NCBI RefSeq assembly: GCF_022489065.1
Contig: NZ_JAKVTW010000001.1
Location: forward strand, 806,001 to 870,000
Length of the DNA: 64,000 bases
Origin: Vreelandella neptunia
GTDB lineage: Bacteria; Pseudomonadota; Gammaproteobacteria; Pseudomonadales; Halomonadaceae
Reading direction: 5' to 3'
Made by a program: the position numbers and the translations under genes. Under the pieces are notes generated by a model. The model made no database searches, was not told where the DNA came from, and saw only the letters and a list, made by a program, of their open reading frames with translations. This document shows positions 1-8,047 of the stretch, one piece after another; the stretch's first letter is position 1, and each line of letters starts with the position of its first letter.

Positions 1-2
1 CG

Positions 3-380
3 CGTGGGTTAACACCGGCGCTGGCCACTCAAGTCGCTGAACAGCTGATGGCAAGCGATGCGCTAGGCGCACATGCCAGAGATGAAATTGGTATCACCGA
101 TACCAGCCAGGCGCGCCCACTCCAGGCGGCCTTTTCATCGGCTGCGACCTTCACGGCAGGCGCTCTGCTGCCGTTGCTGATCGCGTGGTGGGCGCCGCCG
201 TCACTGCTTATTCTTCTGGTGGGGCTCTTCTCGTTGCTCTTTTTAGCCTTTTTGGGGGCGGCCGCTGCCCGTGTGGGTGGCGCGCCGATACTCAAAGCCT
301 CGTTGCGCGTGATGTTCTGGGGCGCACTGGCGATGGCCCTCACGTTCGGCATAGGCCGTCTGTTTGGCGTCGTGGCATAA
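3..380 (+). CDS. VIT/CCC1-family metal transporter, C-terminal part
   Basis: The reading frame is open from the first bases of the window, so the gene begins outside it; an internal ATG at 48 is not the true start. The visible 125 residues begin RGLTPALATQVAEQL and contain the DALGAHARDELG-like stretch typical of the VIT/CCC1 family (vacuolar iron transporter, nodulin-21-like), followed by three hydrophobic segments that would be the last membrane helices. The family moves Fe2+ or Mn2+ across membranes, usually as detoxification. The protein ends in a short GRLFGVVA tail, normal for the family. Family assignment is strong; substrate is not readable from this fragment. Confidence 0.85.
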   Translation, partial: RGLTPALATQVAEQLMASDALGAHARDEIGITDTSQARPLQAAFSSAATFTAGALLPLLIAWWAPPSLLILLVGLFSLLFLAFLGAAAARVGGAPILKASLRVMFWGALAMALTFGIGRLFGVVA

Positions 381-548
381 ATAAGGGGTAGCGCAGGCAT
401 CGCGCCGCCGAGAATAATGTGTAATGCCTTGATGACTGCCGTCGCACCCACGCTCGGTGCCATCCGACCAATAACATGTGCTTAACCTCATTCAATGCGG
501 CTGGGTTTGTAGGAGTGGGCCTCATCATAATAGTGCCCTAACAGCATC

Positions 549-1112
549 TTAAGACTGAACATCATGAGCCTTAGTATTGGTGTTAGAGCGGCGGCGATAG
601 CCATGCAGCATGCTAGCGATCAAATTATCGCCTTGCTTGATGCTTTCTACCACAGCACCTAATACATGCAGCGGTACTAGAAAAAGAATCGCGTTGGCCA
701 TGAATTCGTGGGTTTCTTCGACCCAGCCCACCCCCCAGAAACGATCAGTTTCTTCCATCATGTAGCCAGTCAGGCCCAGACCGAGTATTAGCCCAAGCAG
801 CACCAGCATCATGATAGCGCCCAGCGGTGTGTGAGTAATGCATGTTTGCTCTGTCTTGCTTTCGCGAACGCGCAGCGCACATTGAAGTCGGCTCACGGTA
901 GGCCAAAAGCTCCGCCAGCGTGCACTCCAGGGACCGATAAACCCCCAAAGGATGCGTACCACGATTAATGCCACCAAGGCATAACCGACCCATTGGTGTA
1001 TATCGCTCCCTTCTTCGGTTAGCCATAGGTTGACGGCTATGCCAGCGACCAAAGACCAATGTACCAACCTGACTAACGGGTCCCAAACACGGATACGGGT
1101 ATTATCGGTCAT
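549..1112 (-). CDS. Cytochrome b561 family, diheme membrane protein
   Basis: 187 residues with four hydrophobic segments, starting with the family signature VWDPLVRLVHW. Candidate heme-ligand histidines lie in LVHW, HQWVGY, THTPLGA and VPLHVLG, one per helix, as expected for the Ni/Fe-hydrogenase-type cytochrome b561 fold that carries electrons across the inner membrane. The start ATG at 1112 has AGGAGA about 6 bases upstream. It lies 13 bp downstream of a PepSY gene on the same strand, a pairing often seen for this family, and the two are probably co-transcribed. The redox partner is unknown. Confidence 0.9.
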   Translation of the reverse strand: MTDNTRIRVWDPLVRLVHWSLVAGIAVNLWLTEEGSDIHQWVGYALVALIVVRILWGFIGPWSARWRSFWPTVSRLQCALRVRESKTEQTCITHTPLGAIMMLVLLGLILGLGLTGYMMEETDRFWGVGWVEETHEFMANAILFLVPLHVLGAVVESIKQGDNLIASMLHGYRRRSNTNTKAHDVQS

Positions 1113-1125
1113 GGAAATCTCCTAA

Positions 1126-1407
1126 TCAGTCATCGACTTCCTGTTTCACGATGCTGGCATCTACTGGATTGAAATAGATCTCTACTCGGCGTTCCAGCTC
1201 ATCCCAGCCATATATCTCGTAGCAGTTCCCCTCGGTGACCTTAAATTCTTTGATCTTGTAACCCATTTCGCTGATACGTTCTTGCATATCATCTTGGCTG
1301 ATCCATTCGCTACTGGGGGCATCAGTACAATGGGTCTCTGCCAGCGCAACCGTGCTAGCCGTCAGTAGCAGCGCCGTTGTTATAATCTTGGTGATGTGAG
1401 CTTGCAT
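1126..1407 (-). CDS. Periplasmic PepSY-domain protein
   Basis: 93 residues from the ATG at 1407, chosen because the protein then begins with a clean signal peptide (MQAHITKIITTALLLTASTV, cleavage near ALA-ET) and AAGAGATA precedes it; a longer frame to 1467 would put 20 polar residues before the signal. The mature part (SEWISQDDMQERISEMGYKI ... YEIYGWDELERRVEIYFNPV) matches the short PepSY domain, here with the usual ending in which a helix pairs with beta strands. Such exported PepSY proteins commonly accompany cytochrome b561 genes, as here. The molecular role is not established. Confidence 0.85.
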   Translation of the reverse strand: MQAHITKIITTALLLTASTVALAETHCTDAPSSEWISQDDMQERISEMGYKIKEFKVTEGNCYEIYGWDELERRVEIYFNPVDASIVKQEVDD

Positions 1408-1650
1408 AAGTGATATCTCTTTTCGATGGTGGGTGGCTGTGCAAGACATATTCGTCGATTGGCACAAGGATCATCTTAAATGAGGTAACTTATGGCAGAC
1501 TTAAAGAAAACTAGTAGGCGCGAGAGCTAGGAGGAGTGCTTTCATTCGGCCAACTTGAGACGACGGCAAGAGCTGCTCTCCTCTAAGCTCTTCTCTCCAA
1601 TCAGAAAAAATTTATCGTTTCTAAGTAATGGGTTAAGCCTTTTCCAGCTT

Positions 1651-2598
1651 TTACGGTTCGAAGGGGGGCGGCATTGCTGTGAACTGTTCACTTAGAAGCC
1701 GAGCCGCAGGTGACATGCTCCGATCCCGCTTGCGTACGAAATAGTAGGGTTCGCTGCGAGCCGGGAGCTCGACCTCTAAGATGGTTGTCATTCCCGTGCG
1801 GGACAGTACTTGAGCAACTTCAGTGGACAGCAGGGCCACAAAAGTGGAGTTGCGTTGGAGGAGTGACAGCGTGGCAAAAGCCGACGTGGTTTCGATCAAT
1901 TCCGTTGGGAAACGTAATCCTTGCGTTAGGAATTCCTGTTCCAAGTATTTCCGCATCGGCATATCGGCCGCGTACACAATCCAGGTACTAGCCGCCAGAT
2001 CAGCTAATTGTGCGGGAAGGCCCGTTAGTGGATGGCTTGCATTGGCCACGATGGCTAGTTGCTCTTCCCAAATTCGCGTAGCGATATAGGCTTCCGGGCG
2101 GGGGCTCACGCTTGTTCGGCAGATGGCAACTTCAAGACGACCACTATCGAGCAAATCTAGAAGGTGGGCGCTCGTATCCTCTACCAATTCGATACGCATT
2201 GCCGGCTGACGTTCGAGGAGCTGGGTAAGGTGATCGGTCAAGAGAGGAACCGCTCCCATTATAGTGCCAACGGCCAAACGACCGCCGTATCCATCAAGAA
2301 TACTCTCTATCTCTTCTCGAAGATGGGCGAGATCTTGATATATCAAACGCGCATATCGAATGATGCAATGCCCCACTTCATTGGGAGCAAGGCCTCGATT
2401 TGTTCGAACAAACAAAGCTGACCCTACGGCGTCCTCGATTTCCTGGAGCGCCTTTGTTGCGCCTGGCTGGCTTATTGAGACACTTTCTGCTGCCTTAATT
2501 AAAGATCCGTGTTCATCAATCGCGATGAGTAACCGAAAATGCCGGAGACGTAGACGGGCTGTAATGGATTCCAAGCTGGGGATCATGGGTATAACCAT
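1651..2598 (-). CDS. LysR-family transcriptional regulator
   Basis: 315 residues. An N-terminal winged helix-turn-helix (about residues 15-75, RHFRLLIAIDEHGSLIKAAE then SISQPGATKALQEIE) precedes the usual effector-binding domain (about 95-305) starting GRLAVGTIMG. Two start codons are possible, 2598 (MVIPM) or 2586 (MIPSLE); neither has a strong ribosome site. It is divergent from the TRAP operon starting at 2730, with 131 bp between them, the classic arrangement in which the LysR protein controls the neighbouring operon and itself. The inducer is probably the TRAP substrate or a catabolite, which is inference. Confidence 0.92.
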   Translation of the reverse strand: MVIPMIPSLESITARLRLRHFRLLIAIDEHGSLIKAAESVSISQPGATKALQEIEDAVGSALFVRTNRGLAPNEVGHCIIRYARLIYQDLAHLREEIESILDGYGGRLAVGTIMGAVPLLTDHLTQLLERQPAMRIELVEDTSAHLLDLLDSGRLEVAICRTSVSPRPEAYIATRIWEEQLAIVANASHPLTGLPAQLADLAASTWIVYAADMPMRKYLEQEFLTQGLRFPTELIETTSAFATLSLLQRNSTFVALLSTEVAQVLSRTGMTTILEVELPARSEPYYFVRKRDRSMSPAARLLSEQFTAMPPPFEP

Positions 2599-2729
2599 TG
2601 GTTATGTCTGTATTGGTAGTTTTTATTATGCGTGCCTGTGCTGACTCACTATATTGTTGACTATCCTTAAGGCGCAATGCTGGCACTGAAACAACAACAA
2701 AAAGGGTACCCAAGCCCTGGGAGAATAAA

Positions 2730-3257
2730 ATGCCAAAGCCGCTACAGTGGCTGTTCAAATTGTTCGATCATCTCGTGGTGATCGGCATGAGCGTCATGGG
2801 CCTGATGGTCTTTTGGAACGTAGTACTGCGTTATGGTTTTAATTCGGGTATTCCATTTTCAGTAGAAGTTTCCCGCCTGATCTTCGTCTGGATCGTATTT
2901 TTGGGCTCAGTTGTCGCGCTGGCGCAGGGTATGCACATGAGTGTGAATACGCTTGTAGCGCGCTTGCCCAGGCCTATGCGCATTGCCTGTTTTCTCGTCA
3001 GTCATGGGCTGATGCTCTGGTGCTGTTGGTTGATATGGCAGGGGAGCTGGGTTCAGACGTTACTTAACTGGAATAATCGAGCGCCAATATCGGGCATCTC
3101 GGTAGGCATGATGTATGCCGCTGGCCTCGTCGCTTCCGCCTGTATGGCCCTTGTATTATTCGTTAACCTTTGGCGCTCGCTAAAAGGAGAATTGCCCCAG
3201 ACCTGGTCCGGCGAAGACCCTTATGCCGTTGTTCGGCCTGAGGAGAAGGCGCGATGA
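2730..3257 (+). CDS. TRAP transporter small permease (DctQ type)
   Basis: 175 residues with four membrane helices and the DctQ signature around residues 25-60 (MGLMVFWNVVLRYGFNSGIP, then SVEVSRLIFVWIVFLGSVVA). It is the small membrane subunit of a tripartite ATP-independent periplasmic transporter, which couples Na+ entry to uptake of organic acids. GGGAGAA lies 4 bases before the ATG. The stop overlaps the start of the large permease by 4 bp (ATGA), so translation is coupled. It is the first gene of a four-gene plus-strand cluster with DctM, DctP and an iron-type dehydrogenase. Confidence 0.93.
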   Translation: MPKPLQWLFKLFDHLVVIGMSVMGLMVFWNVVLRYGFNSGIPFSVEVSRLIFVWIVFLGSVVALAQGMHMSVNTLVARLPRPMRIACFLVSHGLMLWCCWLIWQGSWVQTLLNWNNRAPISGISVGMMYAAGLVASACMALVLFVNLWRSLKGELPQTWSGEDPYAVVRPEEKAR

Positions 3258-4531
3258 CCGCCATTGTATTTCTCGGCTCCCTTTTTGGTGCCATCAGCAT
3301 TGGCGTGCCGATAGCCTTTGCACTGATGGTATGCGCCATTGCAATGATGTTATTGATGGGTAATCTCGATGCTCAGATTATGGCGCAAAAGCTCATTGAC
3401 GGCGCTGACAGCTATCCATTGATGGCCATACCTTTCTTTTTGCTGGCGGGCGAGTTCATGAATGCGGGTGGGCTCTCCCGTCGCATCGTCAACCTCGCCT
3501 TGGCCCTGTTTGGGCATTTTCGGGGCGGGCTGGGCTATGTCGTTATTGGCACGGGACTGTTGCTTGCCAGCCTTTCGGGCTCGGCAATCGCCGACACTGC
3601 CACCCTTGCCGTGATGCTCATTCCGCTGATGCGCGAGGCCGGCTATCGTGTGGAACGCTCAGCGGGCCTTATGGCTGCTACTGGCATCATTGCGCCTATT
3701 ATTCCACCATCGGTCGGGTTCATCGTGCTTGGCGTAACGGCCAATATATCGATAGTACGGCTGTTTATGGCCGGGATCGTGCCTGGCATGTTGATGGCGC
3801 TTAGCCTTATTGTCGCTTGGTGGCTTGTTTCGCGCAGGGACAATGTTGCCGTCCTACCCAAAAAATCGGGCTCTGATATTCGTAAGTGCCTTCGAGAGGC
3901 GGTTTGGGCGTTGATTTTACCGCTCATCATTATCGGTGGGCTCCGCATGGGCATCTTTACGCCGACGGAAGCCGGTGTCGTGGCTGCCGTCTATGCGCTG
4001 CTGATCAGCCTAGTCATTTACCGGGAGATGAGTCCCAAGGATCTTTATTACGCCATATTGAATGCTGGCCGTATGACAGCGGTCATCATGATTCTTGTTG
4101 CTGCATCAATGGTGACGGCCTTCCTCATTGCCATCGCCAATCTACCCGGTCAGATGCTGGTGTACCTTGAGCCATTTGTAGGGTCGCCGATTCTGTTGAT
4201 GATGTTAATCGTGATCACCGTCTTTGCCATCGGTATGGTGCTTGACTTCACGCCTGCTATCACCATTCTCGTGCCCGTGCTGCTGCCGATAATCACAGCC
4301 GCTGGCATTGACCCAATCTATTTCGGCGTCATGTTTATTATGACGGCGGCTGTCGGAATGATTACGCCTCCCGTCGGTGCCGTCCTCAACACGGTTTGCG
4401 GCATTAGTCGAATCAGCATGGATCAGGCGGTTAAAGGTGTGCTGCCTTTCCTGTTTGCTGAAATCCTAGTTCTAGTGATTCTGGTTCTGTTCCCTGCTCT
4501 TGTGACTGTTCCGGCATCCTGGTTCTCATAA
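3254..4531 (+). CDS. TRAP transporter large permease (DctM type)
   Basis: 425 residues, about 12 hydrophobic segments, the usual length for DctM. Conserved blocks are visible: SYPLMAIPFFLLAGEFMNAG near residue 55, LSGSAIADTATL near 110, and the second-half repeat ending with MITPPVGAVLNTVCGI near 375. This subunit forms the sodium-coupled elevator that moves substrate delivered by the binding protein at 4560. It overlaps the small permease by 4 bp and lies 28 bp ahead of the DctP gene. Confidence 0.95.
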   Translation: MTAIVFLGSLFGAISIGVPIAFALMVCAIAMMLLMGNLDAQIMAQKLIDGADSYPLMAIPFFLLAGEFMNAGGLSRRIVNLALALFGHFRGGLGYVVIGTGLLLASLSGSAIADTATLAVMLIPLMREAGYRVERSAGLMAATGIIAPIIPPSVGFIVLGVTANISIVRLFMAGIVPGMLMALSLIVAWWLVSRRDNVAVLPKKSGSDIRKCLREAVWALILPLIIIGGLRMGIFTPTEAGVVAAVYALLISLVIYREMSPKDLYYAILNAGRMTAVIMILVAASMVTAFLIAIANLPGQMLVYLEPFVGSPILLMMLIVITVFAIGMVLDFTPAITILVPVLLPIITAAGIDPIYFGVMFIMTAAVGMITPPVGAVLNTVCGISRISMDQAVKGVLPFLFAEILVLVILVLFPALVTVPASWFS

Positions 4532-4559
4532 CTATAAATCCAAATGAAGAGAGAAGCTC

Positions 4560-5549
4560 ATGAACCGATTATTAAAAGCATTAGTTGTTTCGACAGCCCT
4601 TGTGGCGGCCGTATCGGCATCGGCTCAAGATGCTCGTTTGGGGTATGTGCCCATTGAGGAGCACCCCGTCGGGCAGGGTTCAATCCGATTTGCTGAGCTT
4701 GTCGCTGAAAAAAGCGACGGTCGCATCAACATCCAAACGTTTGGCAACGGCGTCTTGGGTAATGAACCCCAGATGCAGTCTTCGCTGCAAGGTGGCTTCC
4801 TTGATGTCATGGTCGGCCCAACGTCAAATCTAGTCGGCACCATCCCCGAATTCCTCATCTTCGATCTGCCTTTCTTTTATGCGGACTTTGATGCTGTCGA
4901 TGCGGTGATGGACGGGGCCGTTGGTGAAGAGCTCTTTGCTAAACTCGACGCCATGGGGCTAGTGGGTCTTGCTTATTGGGATAATGGCTTTCGTCATATG
5001 ACCAATGCAATTCGTCCCATCAACTCGGTCGAGGATATGGCGGGGCTTAAGATCCGCGTAATACCCAATCCCTTATTCATCAGCACATTCGAAGCTTTAG
5101 GCACCAATCCCACCCCGTTGCCTTACCCCGAGCTTTTTAATGCCCTAGAGAGCAACACTGTCAATGCGCAGGAAACGCCGGTAGGACTGATTTACGCGTC
5201 CAAGTTCTTCGAAGTGCAGGATCATCTTGCCCTTACTGGGCACGTCTATACACCCTATGTGCTACTAGCTAGCAAGAAGTGGTTCGACAGCCTGGCTGAG
5301 GAGGATCAGCAGCTCGTTATGGAGGCTGCCCAAGAGTCGGCTGAATACCAGCGTGCTCTTTCACGCGATGACGCTGATCGTCTGGTTGGCCTGCTCAAGG
5401 AAGAGGGCATGGAAGTGACACGTCTTTCGGAGGAAGAGATGACCAAACTGCGTGATGCGGTTGCTCCAGTCGTTACTGAATTTTCCGAACAGATCGGCTT
5501 GGATCTTATTGAGCAGGCACGCGCTGATATGGCGGCTGTTGCTGACTGA
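4560..5549 (+). CDS. TRAP substrate-binding protein (DctP type)
   Basis: 329 residues with a signal peptide (MNRLLKALVVSTALVAAVSA, cleavage about ASA-QD) and the DctP fold. The arginine in GLKIRVIPNPLF (about residue 160) is at the place where the family binds the substrate carboxylate. It follows the two permease genes, so the order is Q-M-P. A GGGCCGAC...GTCGGCCC hairpin just downstream may stabilise the message or lower read-through into the dehydrogenase, which would fit the higher need for binding protein. Substrate is not determined by the sequence. Confidence 0.94.
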   Translation: MNRLLKALVVSTALVAAVSASAQDARLGYVPIEEHPVGQGSIRFAELVAEKSDGRINIQTFGNGVLGNEPQMQSSLQGGFLDVMVGPTSNLVGTIPEFLIFDLPFFYADFDAVDAVMDGAVGEELFAKLDAMGLVGLAYWDNGFRHMTNAIRPINSVEDMAGLKIRVIPNPLFISTFEALGTNPTPLPYPELFNALESNTVNAQETPVGLIYASKFFEVQDHLALTGHVYTPYVLLASKKWFDSLAEEDQQLVMEAAQESAEYQRALSRDDADRLVGLLKEEGMEVTRLSEEEMTKLRDAVAPVVTEFSEQIGLDLIEQARADMAAVAD

Positions 5550-5558
5550 TTTTACTTG

Positions 5559-5577
5559 GGGCCGACATGGTCGGCCC
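5559..5577 (+). terminator. Hairpin after dctP-like gene
   Basis: Eight-bp perfect stem GGGCCGAC/GTCGGCCC with a 3-nt loop, 10 bases after the DctP stop. No T-run follows, so it is more likely a partial terminator or an mRNA-stabilising hairpin than a full terminator; the next gene on the same strand begins 90 bp later. Confidence 0.5.
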
Positions 5578-5666
5578 TCCGCTTAACAATAAACTTTGGA
5601 GCTTACTATGCGGCTTATTCAGGTTCTATAGCCAGCGCATTATTCATCCTAAGCTAAAGGTGCATC

Positions 5667-6791
5667 ATGTCTCTAATTACATATCTTACGGAAGTCGAAT
5701 TTGGCACTGGCAGTATCAATGAGCTGGGAAAGCATCTTGATCGCGTCGGTATCCGTCGCCCATTGATCATCAGTGATCAGGGGATTAAGGCCGCGGGATT
5801 GCTTGAAAAGGTGACTAGGCAGTTGGAAGCCTACACCCCAGTCTTTCTTGATGTGCCAACCAATCCAACAGAAGCGGCCACTGAGGCAGCGGCTGAGGTT
5901 TATGCCTCGAATGATTGTGATGGGCTTGTGGCTATCGGGGGTGGGTCCCCCATTGATCTTGCTAAGGGGGTTGCGCTGCTGGCCACGCATGGTGGGTCTT
6001 TAGCGACCTATGCGTTAATTGAAGGTGGTATGCAGGCAATAACGGATAGGGTGGCCCCCGTCATTGCTATCCCTACCACGGCTGGCACTGGCGCCGAGGT
6101 CGGCCGTGCTGCGCTCATTACCCTGGAAGATGGCCGAAAACTTGGCTTTGTTAGCGCTCATCTTATTCCAAAATGTGCGATTTGCGATCCCGAGCTCACG
6201 TTGGGCCTGCCGCCATCGCTAACGGCAGCGACGGCGCTCGACGCATTATCGCACTGTTTCGAAACGTATCTTTCGCCGCGATATAATCCTCCAGCCGAAG
6301 CCATCGCACTCGATGGAGCCGTCCGGATCTGGAGCAACGTCGTCACGGCGTTCGAGGATGGAAGCAATCTTGATGCCCGCACCGAGCTAATGATGGGGTC
6401 GCTGCAGGGCGGCCTGACATTCCAGAAGGGCCTTGGCGCCATTCATGCACTTTCTCATGCCTTAGGCGGGATGCGAGAGTTGCAGCTTCATCATGGCACA
6501 CTCAATGCTATCTTTCTGCCCGGCGTAATGCGCTTAAACCGCGTTGCGGCGCCTGAAAAAATGAGCCGCATCGAAACAGCGCTGGGGATCAGCAAGGGAA
6601 ATTTACCCAATGCCCTTGCGGAGCTCAATTCGCGCCTCGGAATCCCTAAAGGGCTTCGCAGCTTGGGGGTGGAGGAGAAACATTTCGATTATATCGTCGA
6701 GCGTGCCTTGGCGGATCACAGCCACGCAACCAATCCACAGCCGCTGACGGCTGATCAATATCGGCAGCTAATCATTGAAGCTATGGACTAG
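5667..6791 (+). CDS. Iron-containing alcohol dehydrogenase
   Basis: 374 residues, group III Fe-ADH family. The nucleotide loop GGGSPID is at 91-97 and TTAGTGAEV at 137-145. Expected metal ligands are present: D192 and H196 (LDALSHCFE), H264 (ALSHALGG) and H276 (HHGTLNA). The enzyme would interconvert an alcohol and an aldehyde or semialdehyde with NAD(P). Directly downstream of the TRAP operon and on the same strand, it probably handles the imported compound or its first product. I cannot name the substrate. AAAGGTG precedes the ATG. Confidence 0.92.
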   Translation: MSLITYLTEVEFGTGSINELGKHLDRVGIRRPLIISDQGIKAAGLLEKVTRQLEAYTPVFLDVPTNPTEAATEAAAEVYASNDCDGLVAIGGGSPIDLAKGVALLATHGGSLATYALIEGGMQAITDRVAPVIAIPTTAGTGAEVGRAALITLEDGRKLGFVSAHLIPKCAICDPELTLGLPPSLTAATALDALSHCFETYLSPRYNPPAEAIALDGAVRIWSNVVTAFEDGSNLDARTELMMGSLQGGLTFQKGLGAIHALSHALGGMRELQLHHGTLNAIFLPGVMRLNRVAAPEKMSRIETALGISKGNLPNALAELNSRLGIPKGLRSLGVEEKHFDYIVERALADHSHATNPQPLTADQYRQLIIEAMD

Positions 6792-6980
6792 TTTCTCGAT
6801 TTGCGAGCTGATCGCGCTACATCACTTTTATATGAACGTCATACTGGCGTAACCTCCGGCTGGCCAGGGAAGGCGAGCTTCTGGAAGAGAGCATGATTAG
6901 AACAGCAGGTCGTTCACTCATTGCTCTCGTCAACTATCTGTAGCGCGGCTTCATATAGCAGCTTGATAACCAAACCGTGA

Positions 6981-7379
6981 AACATCTTTCGTGATGAATA
7001 CGGCACAAGTGTAACCACATTACGCGAAGGGCTTAACCGTTTAACGTTTGATGAAGGTCAGCGAGGTTTTGAAGTAGCGCCAGTGTCGGCACAGAACATA
7101 CGCGAGTTAGCTGAATGGCGGCTTTAGTTAAGAACCAGGCATTGTAAAATTTCTTCGGCTCCCAAACACTGATGCGCATGCACAATGCAGTTTTTCGATA
7201 AGTATTTACGCTATCAACTTATTTCGCTGTCTTATCGAGGTCGCATCGCCGCCGACGAACACCAAGCGCTCTACAACTTCGCAATGCAGCGGGATGCTAA
7301 AGGAGCCCAAGAAGTCCTCTATCGCCACCTATGGAGCGGCACAGATCAGGCACTGGCGACGGGAACCATCGCGGCCTGA
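6981..7379 (+). pseudogene. Decayed GntR-family regulator with FCD domain
   Basis: Two separated pieces of one regulator are legible. At about 6981-7126 a frame reads DEYGTSVTTLREGLNRLTFD then GQRGFEVAPVSAQNIRELAE and stops at 7124; this is the recognition helix and wing of a GntR helix-turn-helix, with a few residues missing at the turn. At about 7160-7184 one frame reads GSQTLMRMHNAVF and continues, after a one-base shift in a run of T, into 7185-7379 (DKYLRYQLISL then GRIAADEHQALYNFAMQRDA), the C-terminal helices of an FCD domain ending in a normal stop. About 100 residues between the parts are lost. The gene cannot make a full regulator; it may once have controlled the adjacent TRAP/dehydrogenase operon. 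Confidence 0.8.
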
Positions 7380-8047
7380 TACATGCTTTATAAAGCATTT
7401 TTATGTGTTATGAATCAACATCAATTAGGACATTTGGGCCTTTCTTTGCTTTGGCCATAAACTCCGAACTCCCATCACGAACTGAAGCTGCTAGTGATTG
7501 ACTACCGCGTCGAGAGTGAAACGCCAGTTATACGCATGCCTCATATAACTGTATGAAGATATGACTCAGAGTGTTTTATCATCCGTAATCTATTGATTTT
7601 AATAATTTTTTGTTAGTTCTTGCTGATGGTATAGTGAGACGAGGATGGCTGTTGTATTGTAGTGACGAGGGAGGATGGCTTTTGACTAGTGGCTACAGGT
7701 GATTACTCCTTCGTTGACAAGAGTGGCAATAAACCATAATAGATAGTTGATTCATAACCCAGAGGAGGAGTAGGTTGGTTAGTGCAGTTAATGACCGAAA
7801 TCCCCCGTTTTTCTGTTGAAAGAGCTGAAAGAAGCCATTTTCTGTCGTAAATGTATATATGATTCTTAGAAAGAAAGTTGTCGCTCAGTTTTGGCAACAT
7901 TCGCGTGCGCAGCATTGCCATGGTGACTGATTCAACGAAACAGATTTAGTACAGTGTTTGAGACTTATTTTCGCATCAAAAAATTTAGAATCCTGAAGGA
8001 TAAGAAAATAAATGTTTTGTTAAGCTGACAAGAGGCTATATAGTTTG
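7380..8047. other. Intergenic, no recognisable gene
   Basis: 668 bp of falling GC content between the GntR remnant and the AT-rich locus at 8048. A 72-codon minus-strand frame at 7703-7921 shows no family likeness and no ribosome site. I see no RNA gene or clear terminator. The change in base composition suggests the left edge of acquired DNA lies here. Confidence 0.5.

Noticed and set aside
29..463. 144-codon minus-strand frame over the VIT gene
   Set aside because: Most of it is antisense to a recognisable VIT-family protein; low-complexity A/P/R composition typical of shadow frames.
5607..5630. Seven-codon ORF (ATG to TAG) with a GGAG before it, ahead of the dehydrogenase
   Set aside because: Too short to support as a leader peptide, no regulatory structure around it.
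7703..7921. 72-codon minus-strand frame
   Set aside because: No start signal, no likeness, in empty AT-rich DNA.
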